The position numbers and the translations under genes were made by a program. A DNA stretch of 45,589 nt from Sphingobacteriia bacterium (GTDB lineage Bacteria > Bacteroidota > Bacteroidia > Chitinophagales > Chitinophagaceae), in the NCBI GenBank assembly GCA_015999745.1, contig JAECQP010000029.1, positions 1 through 45,589 of the forward strand, read 5' to 3'. The notes below the pieces were generated by a model. The model was not told the DNA's origin, ran no database searches, and was given only the letters and a program-made list of their open reading frames with translations. Positions 7,902 through 17,184 of the stretch are shown here, one piece after another; within the stretch, counting starts at the first letter, position 1, and every line of letters begins with the position of its first letter.

Positions 7902-9260
7902 TCAGGTTTTCAGAAAATCCCGGAACCAGTAACCGGAATTTTTGATGGTACGCAACTGGGTTTTGATATCCACATGCACCAATCCGAATTTGGCATTGAA
8001 TCCTTCCGCCCATTCAAAATTATCGGTGAGGGTCCAGGCAAAATAGCCGTTCACATTCACCCCTTCTTTTTTAGCTTTTAATACTGCAGCAATATATTGG
8101 TTAAAATAATCTATGCGACGATCATCATTGATAATTCCGTTGTTCAATACATCTTTAAATGCAGCGCCGCCTTCGGTAACGATGATTTCCTTTACGCCTC
8201 CGTAATGCCAGAACCGGCGGATCATCCGGTAAAAACTTTCCGCGTTGATTTCCCATCCAAGCGCAGTATGGGGCACTTTACGCGTGCTTGCCTTTACTTC
8301 TGTTGCATGCAGGTACGGAATAATCGGACTGTATTTAACAGTGAGTGCAAAATAGTTTTGTATGCCAATGAAATCAAAGTTAAACTGCATCCGGTCTTTG
8401 TATTTCCAGGCCTTGTTGTGCAGGTGCAGCTTCTCCAGGAAAGGGAAGTCCGGATCATCCGGATAGCCTCTGCCTAAGGCAGGTTCAATAAAAAGCCTGT
8501 TCAGCAAAGCGTCTGCTCTTTTTGCAGCCAGCACATCTTCGGGCTTATCTGTGTAAGGCAATACTTCGCTGCAGGAAAAACAGGTACCGATATGCGCATT
8601 CGCCACTTCTGCACGAACAATTCTTCCCCCTTCAGCCTGGCAGAGGGCCGCATTGTGCACGGCCGACATAAACATCGACAGGTTGGTTTTACCCGGTGCA
8701 TGTTTTCCGAGCATATAACCCAGCGAAGTAAATCCCATAGGTTCATTCAGAATAATCCAGTCTTTTACCTTATCTCCAAATTCGTCTGTGCAGAGTTTCA
8801 CATAACGGGTAAACCATTTCTGCATCTGGTGGCTCGACCAGCCGCCCTGCTTCTCCAACTCGTAGGGAAGATCCCAGTGATACAATGTTACATATGGCCT
8901 GAGCCCTAATAACAAACACTCATCAATCAGCCGGTGATAGAATGCAAGGCCCTCTTTATTCACCCTGCCCATTCCTTCCGGAAGAATACGGCTCCAGGCA
9001 ATGGAGAACCGGAATACTTTAAAGCCCAATGCTTTCACCAGCATCAGATCATCTTTGTACCTGTAGTAAAAATCGTTGGCAATAACAGGTCTTACCCCGC
9101 CCTTTATTTTACCCACTTTTCTGGCAAAAACATCCCAGTTCGATAAGCCTTTTCCATCAACATTCCAGGCACCTTCGTTCTGCAGGGCGGAAATAGCTAC
9201 GCCCCATAAAAAATCACTCCCAAAATCGGAGGCCCTTAACTGGTTCCTGTAGCTTATCAT
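7902..9260 (-). CDS. GH1 beta-glucosidase-type glycoside hydrolase
   Basis: A 452-residue single-domain GH1 enzyme that should hydrolyse beta-linked glucosides or galactosides by the retaining mechanism. The N-terminal signature is FLWGVAISALQNEGAW (18-32), with the sugar-binding Gln and His (YHWD at 127-130) kept. The acid/base is E173 (LNEPMGFT), and the nucleophile is E363 in VTEGGAAFKD. The common motif is TENG, so the Asn after the nucleophile is Gly here. The C-terminus carries the usual WTLTDNFEWAEGF substrate-binding stretch. No signal peptide is visible, which suggests a cytoplasmic enzyme. It is divergent from mgtE across a 60-base gap. Family certain, exact substrate not. Confidence 0.95.
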   Translation of the reverse strand: MISYRNQLRASDFGSDFLWGVAISALQNEGAWNVDGKGLSNWDVFARKVGKIKGGVRPVIANDFYYRYKDDLMLVKALGFKVFRFSIAWSRILPEGMGRVNKEGLAFYHRLIDECLLLGLRPYVTLYHWDLPYELEKQGGWSSHQMQKWFTRYVKLCTDEFGDKVKDWIILNEPMGFTSLGYMLGKHAPGKTNLSMFMSAVHNAALCQAEGGRIVRAEVANAHIGTCFSCSEVLPYTDKPEDVLAAKRADALLNRLFIEPALGRGYPDDPDFPFLEKLHLHNKAWKYKDRMQFNFDFIGIQNYFALTVKYSPIIPYLHATEVKASTRKVPHTALGWEINAESFYRMIRRFWHYGGVKEIIVTEGGAAFKDVLNNGIINDDRRIDYFNQYIAAVLKAKKEGVNVNGYFAWTLTDNFEWAEGFNAKFGLVHVDIKTQLRTIKNSGYWFRDFLKT

Positions 9261-9320
9261 AATCAGATCATTTCAAGGCAAAGAATGGACAAATTAGGGA
9301 ATTCTGGCTAAATTGCGCCC

Positions 9321-10712
9321 ATGTCACTGGAACTGGAACACCCTGATCTGTTCGAACGCTTCGAGCAACTCGTTGCCAAAGAACATAAACTGGAAATCAG
9401 GGAATTCCTGAACAGCCAGAATATCAGTGACGTGGCCGACCTGATCAATGAATATCCCGAATACGAAGCCCAGATCATTGCCAATATGGCCATCCACAGA
9501 GCAGCCAGTGTTTTCAAGATCCTGGACATTGCACAACAGAAAGACATTGTAAAGGAACTGCCCTCTTCCAAAACAGCCGAACTGCTCAACGAACTGCCTG
9601 CCGATGACCGTACCGACTTCCTGGAAGAGTTGCCAAAGGCGGCTATACGGGATCTGATTAAACTACTGGATCCGGAAGAAAGAAAAATCACCCTTTCCCT
9701 GCTGGGTTATCCCGAAGACAGTGTGGGCCGTTTGATGACGCCTGATTATGTGTATGTGTATGCACACAATACGGTGGAGCAGGTTTTTGAAACCGTCCGC
9801 AAACATGCCCGCAACAGCGAAACCATTGATGTGGTGTATGTGATTGATGAAAGAGGACAATTGATCGACGACATCCGGATCAGGGATGTGATCCTGGCGG
9901 CAACCGATAAAAAAGTAGAAGAGATTATAGACGGAAGAGTTGTTTCACTCAATGTGAATGACGACCAGGAAAATGCCAGCCAGGTATTTAAAATGAATAA
10001 CCGTGTGGCATTACCGGTTGTGGATGAGAACAATATCCTGCTGGGTATCGTTACGATCGATGATATGTTGTGGGTAGCCAATGAAGAGTTCAGCGAGGAT
10101 ATGCAGAAAATGGGTGGTACCGAAGCATTGAACGAACCCTATCTCGATATTCCTCTGTTGAAATTATTCCGGAAAAGAATCGGCTGGCTGGTGGTGCTGT
10201 TCATCGGCGAAATGCTTACGGCAACCGCCATGGGTTATTTTGAAGATGAGATTGCCAAGGCGGTAGTACTGGCCCTCTTTGTTCCACTGATTATTTCCAG
10301 CGGAGGAAACAGTGGCTCCCAGGCATCCACCCTGATCATACAGGCCATGGCTATCGGAGAAATCAGTATTGCCGACTGGTGGAGGGTATTGAGAAGAGAA
10401 CTGATCAGCGGCTTGCTGCTGGGCGCAGTACTCGGGTTTATCGGATTCATTCGGGTAATGGTATGGCACTCCATTGTTCCGGATATTTACGGGCCACACT
10501 ACATGATGATTGCCTCCACGGTAGGATTCTCTTTAATCGGCGTTGTGTTATGGGGAACACTCAGCGGATCCATGCTGCCCATGCTGCTCAAAAAACTGGG
10601 AGCCGACCCTGCTGTATCCTCCGCCCCTTTTGTTGCTACACTGGTGGATGTAACAGGGCTGATCATCTATTTCAGCTTCGCCTATTTGTTCCTGCAGGGG
10701 TTACTGCTCTGA
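9321..10712 (+). CDS. mgtE: Magnesium transporter/channel MgtE
   Basis: A 463-residue Mg2+ channel. An N-terminal helical superhelix (about 30-130, with repeated ELPADDRTDFLEELP-like units) is followed by two CBS domains (about 138-255, starting DSVGRLMTPDYV) and a C-terminal membrane domain of about five helices (285-463). The family signature VPLIISSGGNSGSQAS is at 321-336. In characterised MgtE the cytoplasmic domains sense Mg2+ and close the pore. Length is normal and no key region is missing. It is the only plus-strand gene in the first 20 kb, divergent from the GH1 gene and convergent with prfB (23 bases between stops). The 60-base upstream gap is too short for an M-box riboswitch. Confidence 0.96.
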   Translation: MSLELEHPDLFERFEQLVAKEHKLEIREFLNSQNISDVADLINEYPEYEAQIIANMAIHRAASVFKILDIAQQKDIVKELPSSKTAELLNELPADDRTDFLEELPKAAIRDLIKLLDPEERKITLSLLGYPEDSVGRLMTPDYVYVYAHNTVEQVFETVRKHARNSETIDVVYVIDERGQLIDDIRIRDVILAATDKKVEEIIDGRVVSLNVNDDQENASQVFKMNNRVALPVVDENNILLGIVTIDDMLWVANEEFSEDMQKMGGTEALNEPYLDIPLLKLFRKRIGWLVVLFIGEMLTATAMGYFEDEIAKAVVLALFVPLIISSGGNSGSQASTLIIQAMAIGEISIADWWRVLRRELISGLLLGAVLGFIGFIRVMVWHSIVPDIYGPHYMMIASTVGFSLIGVVLWGTLSGSMLPMLLKKLGADPAVSSAPFVATLVDVTGLIIYFSFAYLFLQGLLL

Positions 10713-10735
10713 CAGAACGTACGGAGCGTTGAATA

Positions 10736-11831
10736 TTATTGTGCGGAAGATTCCTTCTCCATCATCAGGTAAGCCTTGATGAATCCATCAATCTCACCAT
10801 CCATTACAGGGCCTATATTCCCCACTTCATAATCGGTGCGATGGTCTTTGATCATTTTATAAGGGTGGAATACATAGCTCCTGATCTGGCTGCCCCACTC
10901 AATTTTTTTCTTATTGGCATTGGTGGCATTCATGGCTTCCTGGCGTTTGCGGAGTTCCTCTTCGTACAAACGGCTCTTCAGCATTTTCATGGCCAGTTCC
11001 CGGTTCTCACCCTGCGTACGGGCCTGCTGGCATTCCACAATGAACCCGCTGGGAATATGTTTTAACCGAACAGCGGTTTCCACTTTGTTCACGTTCTGCC
11101 CGCCACTTCCGCCGCTTCGGTAGAAAGCCCATTCCAGGTCGGCAGGATTCACATTAATTTCAATACTGTCGTCGATCAAAGGATATACAAATACCGATGC
11201 AAAAGAGGTATGCCTCCTGGCATTGCTGTCGAAGGGGGATATACGCACCAACCGGTGAACACCGCTTTCGGCTTTCAAAAACCCGTAGGCAAAATCACCA
11301 TCAAACTGAAGCGTGGCGCTTTTAATACCGGCGCCGTCTCCTTCCTGCAGGTCGATCTCCGTTACTTTCCACCCCTGCTTTTCGCCATACATGCGATACA
11401 TACGCAGCAGCATTTCGGCCCAGTCCTGGCTCTCTGTACCACCGGCTCCGGGATTAATCTGCAATACTGCAGGCAATTCATCTTCGGGTTTATTGAGGGT
11501 ACTCTTGAACTCAGCTTCTTCTATTTGCTGTAATGCATAATCATATGCCTGCTTTGTTTCTTCTTCGGTAGCATCGCCTGCTTTCCAGAAGTCGAACAAC
11601 AAAGCAAAATCCTCTACCGCATTGTCTACCTGCTTGTAAAGTTTCAGCCAGAATTCATTGACCTTGATCTCTTTCATCACTGCTGTAGCCCTGGCATTAT
11701 CGTCCCAAAAACCAGGTGAAAGAGAGAGTTGGCGGTCCGTTTCTACCTTATATGTGCGGTTCTCAACGTCAAAGAAACCTCCTCAGGACTAAAACACGGT
11801 CCCTCATAATTTTAATCTGCTCCTGTGTCAT
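10736..11831 (-). CDS. prfB: Peptide chain release factor 2, expressed by programmed +1 frameshift
   Basis: RF2 ends translation at UGA and UAA. The gene is in two frames. ORF1 runs from the ATG at 11831 for 20 codons ([20 protein letters not shown]) to an in-frame TGA at 11771-11769. ORF2 continues in the +1 frame from GAC at 11770 to 10736. The join reads AGGAGG-TTT-CTT-TGA-C: a Shine-Dalgarno-like hexamer three bases before the CTT slip codon, then the poor-context stop TGAC. This is the classical autoregulatory prfB site. The product is 364 residues, almost the same as E. coli RF2. The stop-recognition SPF is at about residues 198-200 and the peptidyl-hydrolysis GGQ at about 243-245. A caller ignoring the shift would start at a GTG at 11680 and lose 50 residues. 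Confidence 0.95.
11764..11781 (-). promoter_or_regulatory. prfB: prfB programmed +1 frameshift site
   Basis: Minus-strand AGGAGGTTTCTTTGAC contains a perfect Shine-Dalgarno-like AGGAGG, a 3-base spacer, the CTT slip codon and an in-frame TGA. Translation of the +1 frame continues at once with RF2-like sequence ([14 protein letters not shown]). In the known mechanism, low RF2 leaves the ribosome paused at TGA and it shifts to +1. Confidence 0.93.
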
Positions 11832-11881
11832 AGCTGCGAAAATACGAAAGATGCAGTGAACGGCGCACTATTAAATGCACC

Positions 11882-14800
11882 CTATAATTTGATGATCCTC
11901 CGGGTACCGATGATTTGACCTGGCCCGGTCAGCACCTGCACATCATAAATACCCTTTGGCATTTCAGAGAGATCCAGGTTGTAGACTGTATTACCGGTTG
12001 CAGCCGTTGCGATTTTTTCATTCATCATCACCACACCGCTCAGGTTCACCAGTTTTAAGTAGGTCACCACGTTGGGTACAGCAGTAAAGATCAGCCTGGT
12101 TGTAGTCTGCACCGGGTTGGGGAACAGGTAAATATTTTGATTCTGTGCAATTTCGGCCTTCACTTCCACCTCTGCCGATTTAGACATGCAAAGATTGGAA
12201 TCGGATACTTCCACATAATAGGCGCCTACCCCGCCGTAAAAGACTTTCAGTGTATCTGTTTGATCGGGAAGCCCGCTCACCAAAGAATTGTTCCTGTACC
12301 AGCCATATTTTCGGGCAATATTACCGGAGTCTGCTTGGGCAACCAGTATGGAAGTATCCCCCGGCAAAATGGATGGGTTGAGGGCAATCTTTAAGGAGGC
12401 GCCCGGCAACGCATGAACCGTTACGGCAATCCGGAGTCTTTTACTTTCACAGGTTTTTAATGCATTGGTTCTGGCTACCCAATAACTGGTGGTCCCAACC
12501 AGCATTGTATTAGGAGTAGGTGCAGTGGTATCACCTATACCACCGGTTCCTCCGGTGTACCAGATCAGGCTGTCGCCAGTTGCTTTCAGCGGCTGGGCCG
12601 GCGACTTGAAACACAATGCCACATCGGCAACAGAAGGTGGGGCCGGGATATACCCGGTATCCATCTGATGCGCTTGTGTAGTAATGGTACAACCTGCAAA
12701 ACTGGTACCAGTAAATTTAAACGCCCCTTTATCCGGAGGCTTTACCGTGAACAAGGTATCGGCCAGCGAAAACCGTTGTACACGGAAATTGTTCATGTCC
12801 GACACAAAGAGGCTTCCGTTAGCATCGATCATGGCATTACCCGGCGCATTGAGCTGTTCGGCATTGGAACCGGGGCCGCCGCCACCGGCAATCACCAAAC
12901 CTGTATCGCTGCCTGGCTGCCATTGTTTAATGCGGTTGGCCGTACCTCCTTCGGCGATGTACATCCTATTACTGTCGTCCACAAACACATTCATCGGGGC
13001 AACTACCTGGTTGGCATTATTTCCTTTTCCATTGCCTCCAGCAACTGTGATACCATATTTGGCATCCGGCGCCCAGCGTTGGATCCGGTCGTTTTGAGTA
13101 TCCGCAATATACAGATAACCTGCAGGGTCTACAAAAATACCCAATGGAATACTCAATTGGGTGGAATCATTGCCTGCAAACTGCCCGCCAGCAACAGTGG
13201 TACCGGAACCAGCATCCGGCGCCCATTGCTGCACCCTCGAATTGAGAGCGTCGGCAATAAAAATATGATCGTAGGCATCTACAAATACACCGGCAGGGTA
13301 AGAGAGCTGATCTGATCTGTTTCCCCGGCCATTTCCGCCCGCAACGGTGGTACCCGTAGTATCCCCCGGCGCCCAGCGCTGAATACGGTCATTGTCGGTA
13401 TCCGCAATATATATCACCCCCTTGCTGTTTACATAAACGGCGGAAGGATTTTTCAGTTGATTGGCATTGCTGCCAGGCCCTTTGCCGCCTGCAACCGTGG
13501 TTCCGGAGGTAGCGCCCTGCACCCATTTCTGAACCCGGTGATTCCACTGATCGCATATATACAATGCACCTTTATCATCTACAAATACAAAGGTGGGGCG
13601 GGAAAATTTGGAAGCATCAATGCCGGGTACAATACTTCCGGCAACAATGGTTGCGCCTTTTTTCCAGAGCGTAGTACCGGAATACAAAGGCGTACTGTTG
13701 TATTCCCAGTTGACTGATCTGAATTTCACAGAGGTTTTTACGGAAAGATCTTCTCCACCAATACAGGTGGGGCCATTCACATTGGCTACCGGTAACGGAT
13801 TAACGCGAAGGGTAATATTGGAGGAACTCACACAGCCATTGCTTAAGGTAGTACTTACTGTATACCTGGTAGTGCTTAACGGAATGGCAAACACCGAATC
13901 ATTGCTGATGATTCTTAGCCCTGCAGAAGGGCTCCAGGTAAATACACCTGCAGCATCGGCGCTGGCTTTTACAGCAGTTCCGGCGCCTTCGCAAAAGGCA
14001 GTACTGCCGGCTTTGAGGGTAACGGGCGCAGCCACTCTCAATTGAACAAATTCGGATCCTGTAGCGCAACCGTTGAACGCATAAGCCTGTACAGCATATT
14101 GCCCTGTTACAGCGGTTTTAATAACAGAATCCAGGCTGGTTCCGGTCAATATGAATTTTTGAATACGATTGTTTCTTGCATCTGCTATATACAAACCGCC
14201 GGTTAAATCAAAAGCGAGTGCGGAAGGAAGATTCAACTGATTCTTTCCGGAACCCGCATTACCTGTTTCACTCCCGGCAATGGTAACCCCCACGGTATCA
14301 TAAGCGGCCCATCTTTGTACCCGGTTATTTCCTTTATCGGCGATGTAGAGATTACCCAGCGCATCTGCAATCACGCCCGAAGGGGAGCTCAGTTGTTTTG
14401 CGTTAAAACCAACACCGTTACCGCCTGCAACAACTACCCCGAATTCATAGCCTTTTATAAAATATACAACACGATGATTACCTGCATCGGCAACATATAC
14501 ATTGTAATTGCGGTCTACATAAACAGCCTGCGGGTTGATCAGTTGGTTGTTGTAACTGCCCGCCTCGCCGGTACCGGCAACAGACGAAATCGTTTTACCA
14601 TCGGCAGCAACACGCAGCACACGATGGTTACCTGCATCGGCTATATACAAACTACCCGAATTATCTACGAATATGCCTGCAGGGAAGTTTAGCTGATTCA
14701 GCGCAGCACCCTGCCCCTGTATACCGGCAATTGTTTTTGCAGTAGCGCTGCCCGACCGGAAGTATTGAATCCGGTGGTTATTCTGATCGGCCACATAAAT

Positions 14801-16642
14801 ATTGCCCTGCACATCTACATAAACACCTGTTGGATAATTGAGCTGATCAGCGCCGCTGCCTGCGCCATTGCCGCCCGCGATGGTTGTTCCTACCAAATCA
14901 CCGGGTTTCCACAACTGAATGCGATGATTCAGCGGATCGGCAATGTATACATAGTTCTTATGGTCCACAAAAACGCCGGAAGGAAAATTCAGTTGAGCCG
15001 CAGTACCACCTGTGCCGTTAGCGCCCGCAACAACCGTTGCATCGGGCAACCAGGAAGGAAACTTCACACCACCTACCGTATTATTCACATACCATACCAA
15101 TGCAGCGGGAATGCCTCCCTGCAAGCGGGTGGTAATTTGAGAAGCTGCAAGCGAAACACAGTCGGTAGCTTTGATAAAAGGAAGGATCCTGTCGCCAACG
15201 GTAATGGTTGCCAAGGCAGTGGTGGTGCAGCCGTTCATATTATCGGAACTGATGCTGAACACAGCGGTGGTATCCGTTTTTACCTGATAGATGGAGTCGT
15301 TCAGCCTGATCACTCCTGCGGCCGGCGTCCAGGTATAGTTACCGGAACCCAGCACTTTAACCAGCGCAGTGTCTCCTTTACAAATGGCTGTATTACCGGA
15401 CACCTGGATGGGTAAATTAGCCAGGATAAACAAAGAATTAGAAGTTTGCATACAACCGGTAAAAGAATAGGCATTGGCGCTATATGCACCCTGGTAATCT
15501 GCCGTATAGGTGGTAGACAAAGGAATAGTGGAATATTGCTGAACCCGGTTATTATGCTGATCTAAAATAAAGAGATTGCCTGATGCATCAAAACTGAATG
15601 CAGAGGGCGTATCCAGCAAATCGCCGGTAGAACCGCTGCTGCCGGCGCTGCTACCTGCAATGGTTGTTACACTGAGTGCATCCGGCGTCCAGCGTTGTAC
15701 CCGGTGATTACCGGCATCCAGCACATAAATATTCCCGTTGCCATCTACCCAAACGTCAACGGGTTGATTGAGCTGAGCGGCATATACCCCTCTTCCGTTG
15801 CCACCGGCAACAGTAATACCTTTCAGCGAACCCGGTAAAAATTTTTGAACCCGGTGATTGGCAGAATCCGCCACATACACATTCGAGAACCGGTCTACAC
15901 AAACGCCCTGAGGACTGTTCAACTGAAGAGAATCCGAGCCCGCACCATTGCCGCCCGCAATTGTTTCACCTGAAGAACCACCCTGCGCCCATTTCTGTAC
16001 CCGGTGATTGCCTGCATCTGCAATGTATACGGAACCATTTGCATCCACGAACACATCTTTGGGGGCATTCAGTTGAGCAGCGCCGTTTCCCGCGCCATTG
16101 CCACCTGCAACCAGGAAACCGGTATTGGAGCCGGGCGCAAAACGAAGCACCCGGTGATTGAGCTGATCTGCAATAAACAGGTTACCAAATGCATCTATGA
16201 AAATACCTGCCGGTTTATTCAATTGGTTGGAACCGCTGCCGGTGCCATTTCCGGCGGCCATGGTTGTACCATCCGGGCTGTTCCGGCTGAACGCCGCGAT
16301 CCGCTGGTTCAGGGTATCGGGTACAACAATGGCGCCCGAAGGGTCAATGGCAATGCCGCCTGTTCCTGTTATCTTCTTTTGTGATCCTGTACTGATGTTT
16401 CCACCAACAGGCGTTACCGGAACGGTGGTCCATCTGGCAGTGGCGGTCTGAATGACCTTTCCGTTATACAGCCATTCAAGCTTATAGGGATTCCTGCTGA
16501 AAGTGCCGGCAATATTACCATCTGTGGTGCACTTAGGTCCGGTCAGGCTTACAAACACGCATTGCGCATTCAGCTGCTGTACGGCCAAAAAAAGTACCCA
16601 TAAGATACTGCCCGACAAACGATATTTGTTCTTCTCCGTCAT
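11882..16642 (-). CDS. Large secreted protein with 18 NHL repeats (three six-blade propellers) and T9SS sorting tail
   Basis: A 1586-residue exported protein. The start at 16642 gives a normal signal peptide (MTEKNKYRLSGSILWVLFLA); 15 more codons are open upstream. NHL repeats of the type QLNxPxGVFVDxxGNxYIAD-NHRVQxW occur in three groups of six, at about residues 89-372, 531-832 and 994-1296. NHL propellers normally have six blades, so I infer three complete propellers. Between them are Ig/PKD-like linkers (for example SGNTAICKGDTALVKVLGSG) typical of gliding-motility and T9SS adhesins. The end (NIYLFPNPVQTTTRLIF... to ...GTRRIIKL) matches a type A T9SS C-terminal domain. It is therefore predicted to be exported to the cell surface or medium. 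Ligand unknown. It lies upstream of prfB, 50 bases away. Confidence 0.9.
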   Translation of the reverse strand: MTEKNKYRLSGSILWVLFLAVQQLNAQCVFVSLTGPKCTTDGNIAGTFSRNPYKLEWLYNGKVIQTATARWTTVPVTPVGGNISTGSQKKITGTGGIAIDPSGAIVVPDTLNQRIAAFSRNSPDGTTMAAGNGTGSGSNQLNKPAGIFIDAFGNLFIADQLNHRVLRFAPGSNTGFLVAGGNGAGNGAAQLNAPKDVFVDANGSVYIADAGNHRVQKWAQGGSSGETIAGGNGAGSDSLQLNSPQGVCVDRFSNVYVADSANHRVQKFLPGSLKGITVAGGNGRGVYAAQLNQPVDVWVDGNGNIYVLDAGNHRVQRWTPDALSVTTIAGSSAGSSGSTGDLLDTPSAFSFDASGNLFILDQHNNRVQQYSTIPLSTTYTADYQGAYSANAYSFTGCMQTSNSLFILANLPIQVSGNTAICKGDTALVKVLGSGNYTWTPAAGVIRLNDSIYQVKTDTTAVFSISSDNMNGCTTTALATITVGDRILPFIKATDCVSLAASQITTRLQGGIPAALVWYVNNTVGGVKFPSWLPDATVVAGANGTGGTAAQLNFPSGVFVDHKNYVYIADPLNHRIQLWKPGDLVGTTIAGGNGAGSGADQLNYPTGVYVDVQGNIYVADQNNHRIQYFRSGSATAKTIAGIQGQGAALNQLNFPAGIFVDNSGSLYIADAGNHRVLRVAADGKTISSVAGTGEAGSYNNQLINPQAVYVDRNYNVYVADAGNHRVVYFIKGYEFGVVVAGGNGVGFNAKQLSSPSGVIADALGNLYIADKGNNRVQRWAAYDTVGVTIAGSETGNAGSGKNQLNLPSALAFDLTGGLYIADARNNRIQKFILTGTSLDSVIKTAVTGQYAVQAYAFNGCATGSEFVQLRVAAPVTLKAGSTAFCEGAGTAVKASADAAGVFTWSPSAGLRIISNDSVFAIPLSTTRYTVSTTLSNGCVSSSNITLRVNPLPVANVNGPTCIGGEDLSVKTSVKFRSVNWEYNSTPLYSGTTLWKKGATIVAGSIVPGIDASKFSRPTFVFVDDKGALYICDQWNHRVQKWVQGATSGTTVAGGKGPGSNANQLKNPSAVYVNSKGVIYIADTDNDRIQRWAPGDTTGTTVAGGNGRGNRSDQLSYPAGVFVDAYDHIFIADALNSRVQQWAPDAGSGTTVAGGQFAGNDSTQLSIPLGIFVDPAGYLYIADTQNDRIQRWAPDAKYGITVAGGNGKGNNANQVVAPMNVFVDDSNRMYIAEGGTANRIKQWQPGSDTGLVIAGGGGPGSNAEQLNAPGNAMIDANGSLFVSDMNNFRVQRFSLADTLFTVKPPDKGAFKFTGTSFAGCTITTQAHQMDTGYIPAPPSVADVALCFKSPAQPLKATGDSLIWYTGGTGGIGDTTAPTPNTMLVGTTSYWVARTNALKTCESKRLRIAVTVHALPGASLKIALNPSILPGDTSILVAQADSGNIARKYGWYRNNSLVSGLPDQTDTLKVFYGGVGAYYVEVSDSNLCMSKSAEVEVKAEIAQNQNIYLFPNPVQTTTRLIFTAVPNVVTYLKLVNLSGVVMMNEKIATAATGNTVYNLDLSEMPKGIYDVQVLTGPGQIIGTRRIIKL

Positions 16643-16713
16643 TTCCTGTTTCCGTATAGTTACATTAAGATACAAGCTATGGTACAATGCGCTGCACCAA
16701 TAGCCGGGGGCGG

Positions 16714-16720
16714 AAAAAAA
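16714..16720 (-). terminator. T-run ending the RNase P RNA transcript
   Basis: Seven Ts on the minus strand directly follow the P1 helix 3' strand of the RNase P RNA. The P1 stem plus the T-run would serve as an intrinsic terminator. Confidence 0.5.
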
Positions 16721-17088
16721 CTACAAACCTCATAAGCCGGATTCTGTTTCAACTCCATCATTTATCTGGCCGGGTCATTACTGAACCGGTCTTGCTGCCT
16801 ACCCTGGACCGTGTTCCGCATAAAGCGGAAGCTTGGGCGAGCAGCCCTCCTACGATCCTATACATGGCATTACAGTACCCAAGGTTTACCCGCCGCAACT
16901 GTTACCAACTACGGCCGTGAGCCCTTACCTCACGTTTTCACCTTTGTCACACTTTTGATGTGATAGTTATTTTCTGTGGCACTCTCTCTTTCCCGAATGA
17001 ACGGGAAGCCGGCGCTTAACCGGTGGGTTGCTCTATACTGTCCGGACTTTCCTCCCCGATTACTCGGAGCGATGGCTCGGGTTTGTAG
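16721..17088 (-). ncRNA. rnpB: RNase P RNA, bacterial class A
   Basis: The catalytic RNA that removes tRNA 5' leaders. On the minus strand I see the universal 5' signature GAGGAAAGTCCGGAC, the ACAGAAA element (GCCACAGAAAATAACT), the P4-region stretch ending GCGGCGGGTAAACC and the 3' signature ACAGAATCCGGCTTAT. The ends are set by the P1 helix: CTACAAACC (17088-17080) pairs with GGTTTGTAG (16729-16721). The length of about 368 nt is normal. It lies alone between the NHL-protein gene and the Smr gene, and fills a gap that holds no protein gene. Confidence 0.95.
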
Positions 17089-17184
17089 CCTGTAAAGATA
17101 CGTAATAGGGTTTGAAGGGAACCGAAGAACCAGCTGTTTATGATACGGCAGGCGCAAAATACCAATCAGTTGGTATTATAAATC

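Noticed and set aside
7819..8013. Longer N-terminus for the S10 peptidase
   Set aside because: It would overlap the end of the GH1 gene, and the extension has no signal-peptide or family character; the ATG at 7818 starts a perfect signal peptide.
9261..9320. Mg2+-sensing (M-box) riboswitch before mgtE
   Set aside because: The whole gap is 60 bases, far too short for an M-box, and none of its helices is visible.
12668..15415. Several plus-strand open frames (about 125-216 codons) inside the NHL-protein gene
   Set aside because: They are periodic because the opposite-strand NHL repeats are periodic; their translations repeat the same pattern and have no independent support.
12750..16380. Regularly spaced similar DNA units that could suggest a CRISPR or tandem-repeat array
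   Set aside because: Units are about 130-150 bases, imperfect, and keep reading frame; they are NHL-repeat codons, not CRISPR repeats.
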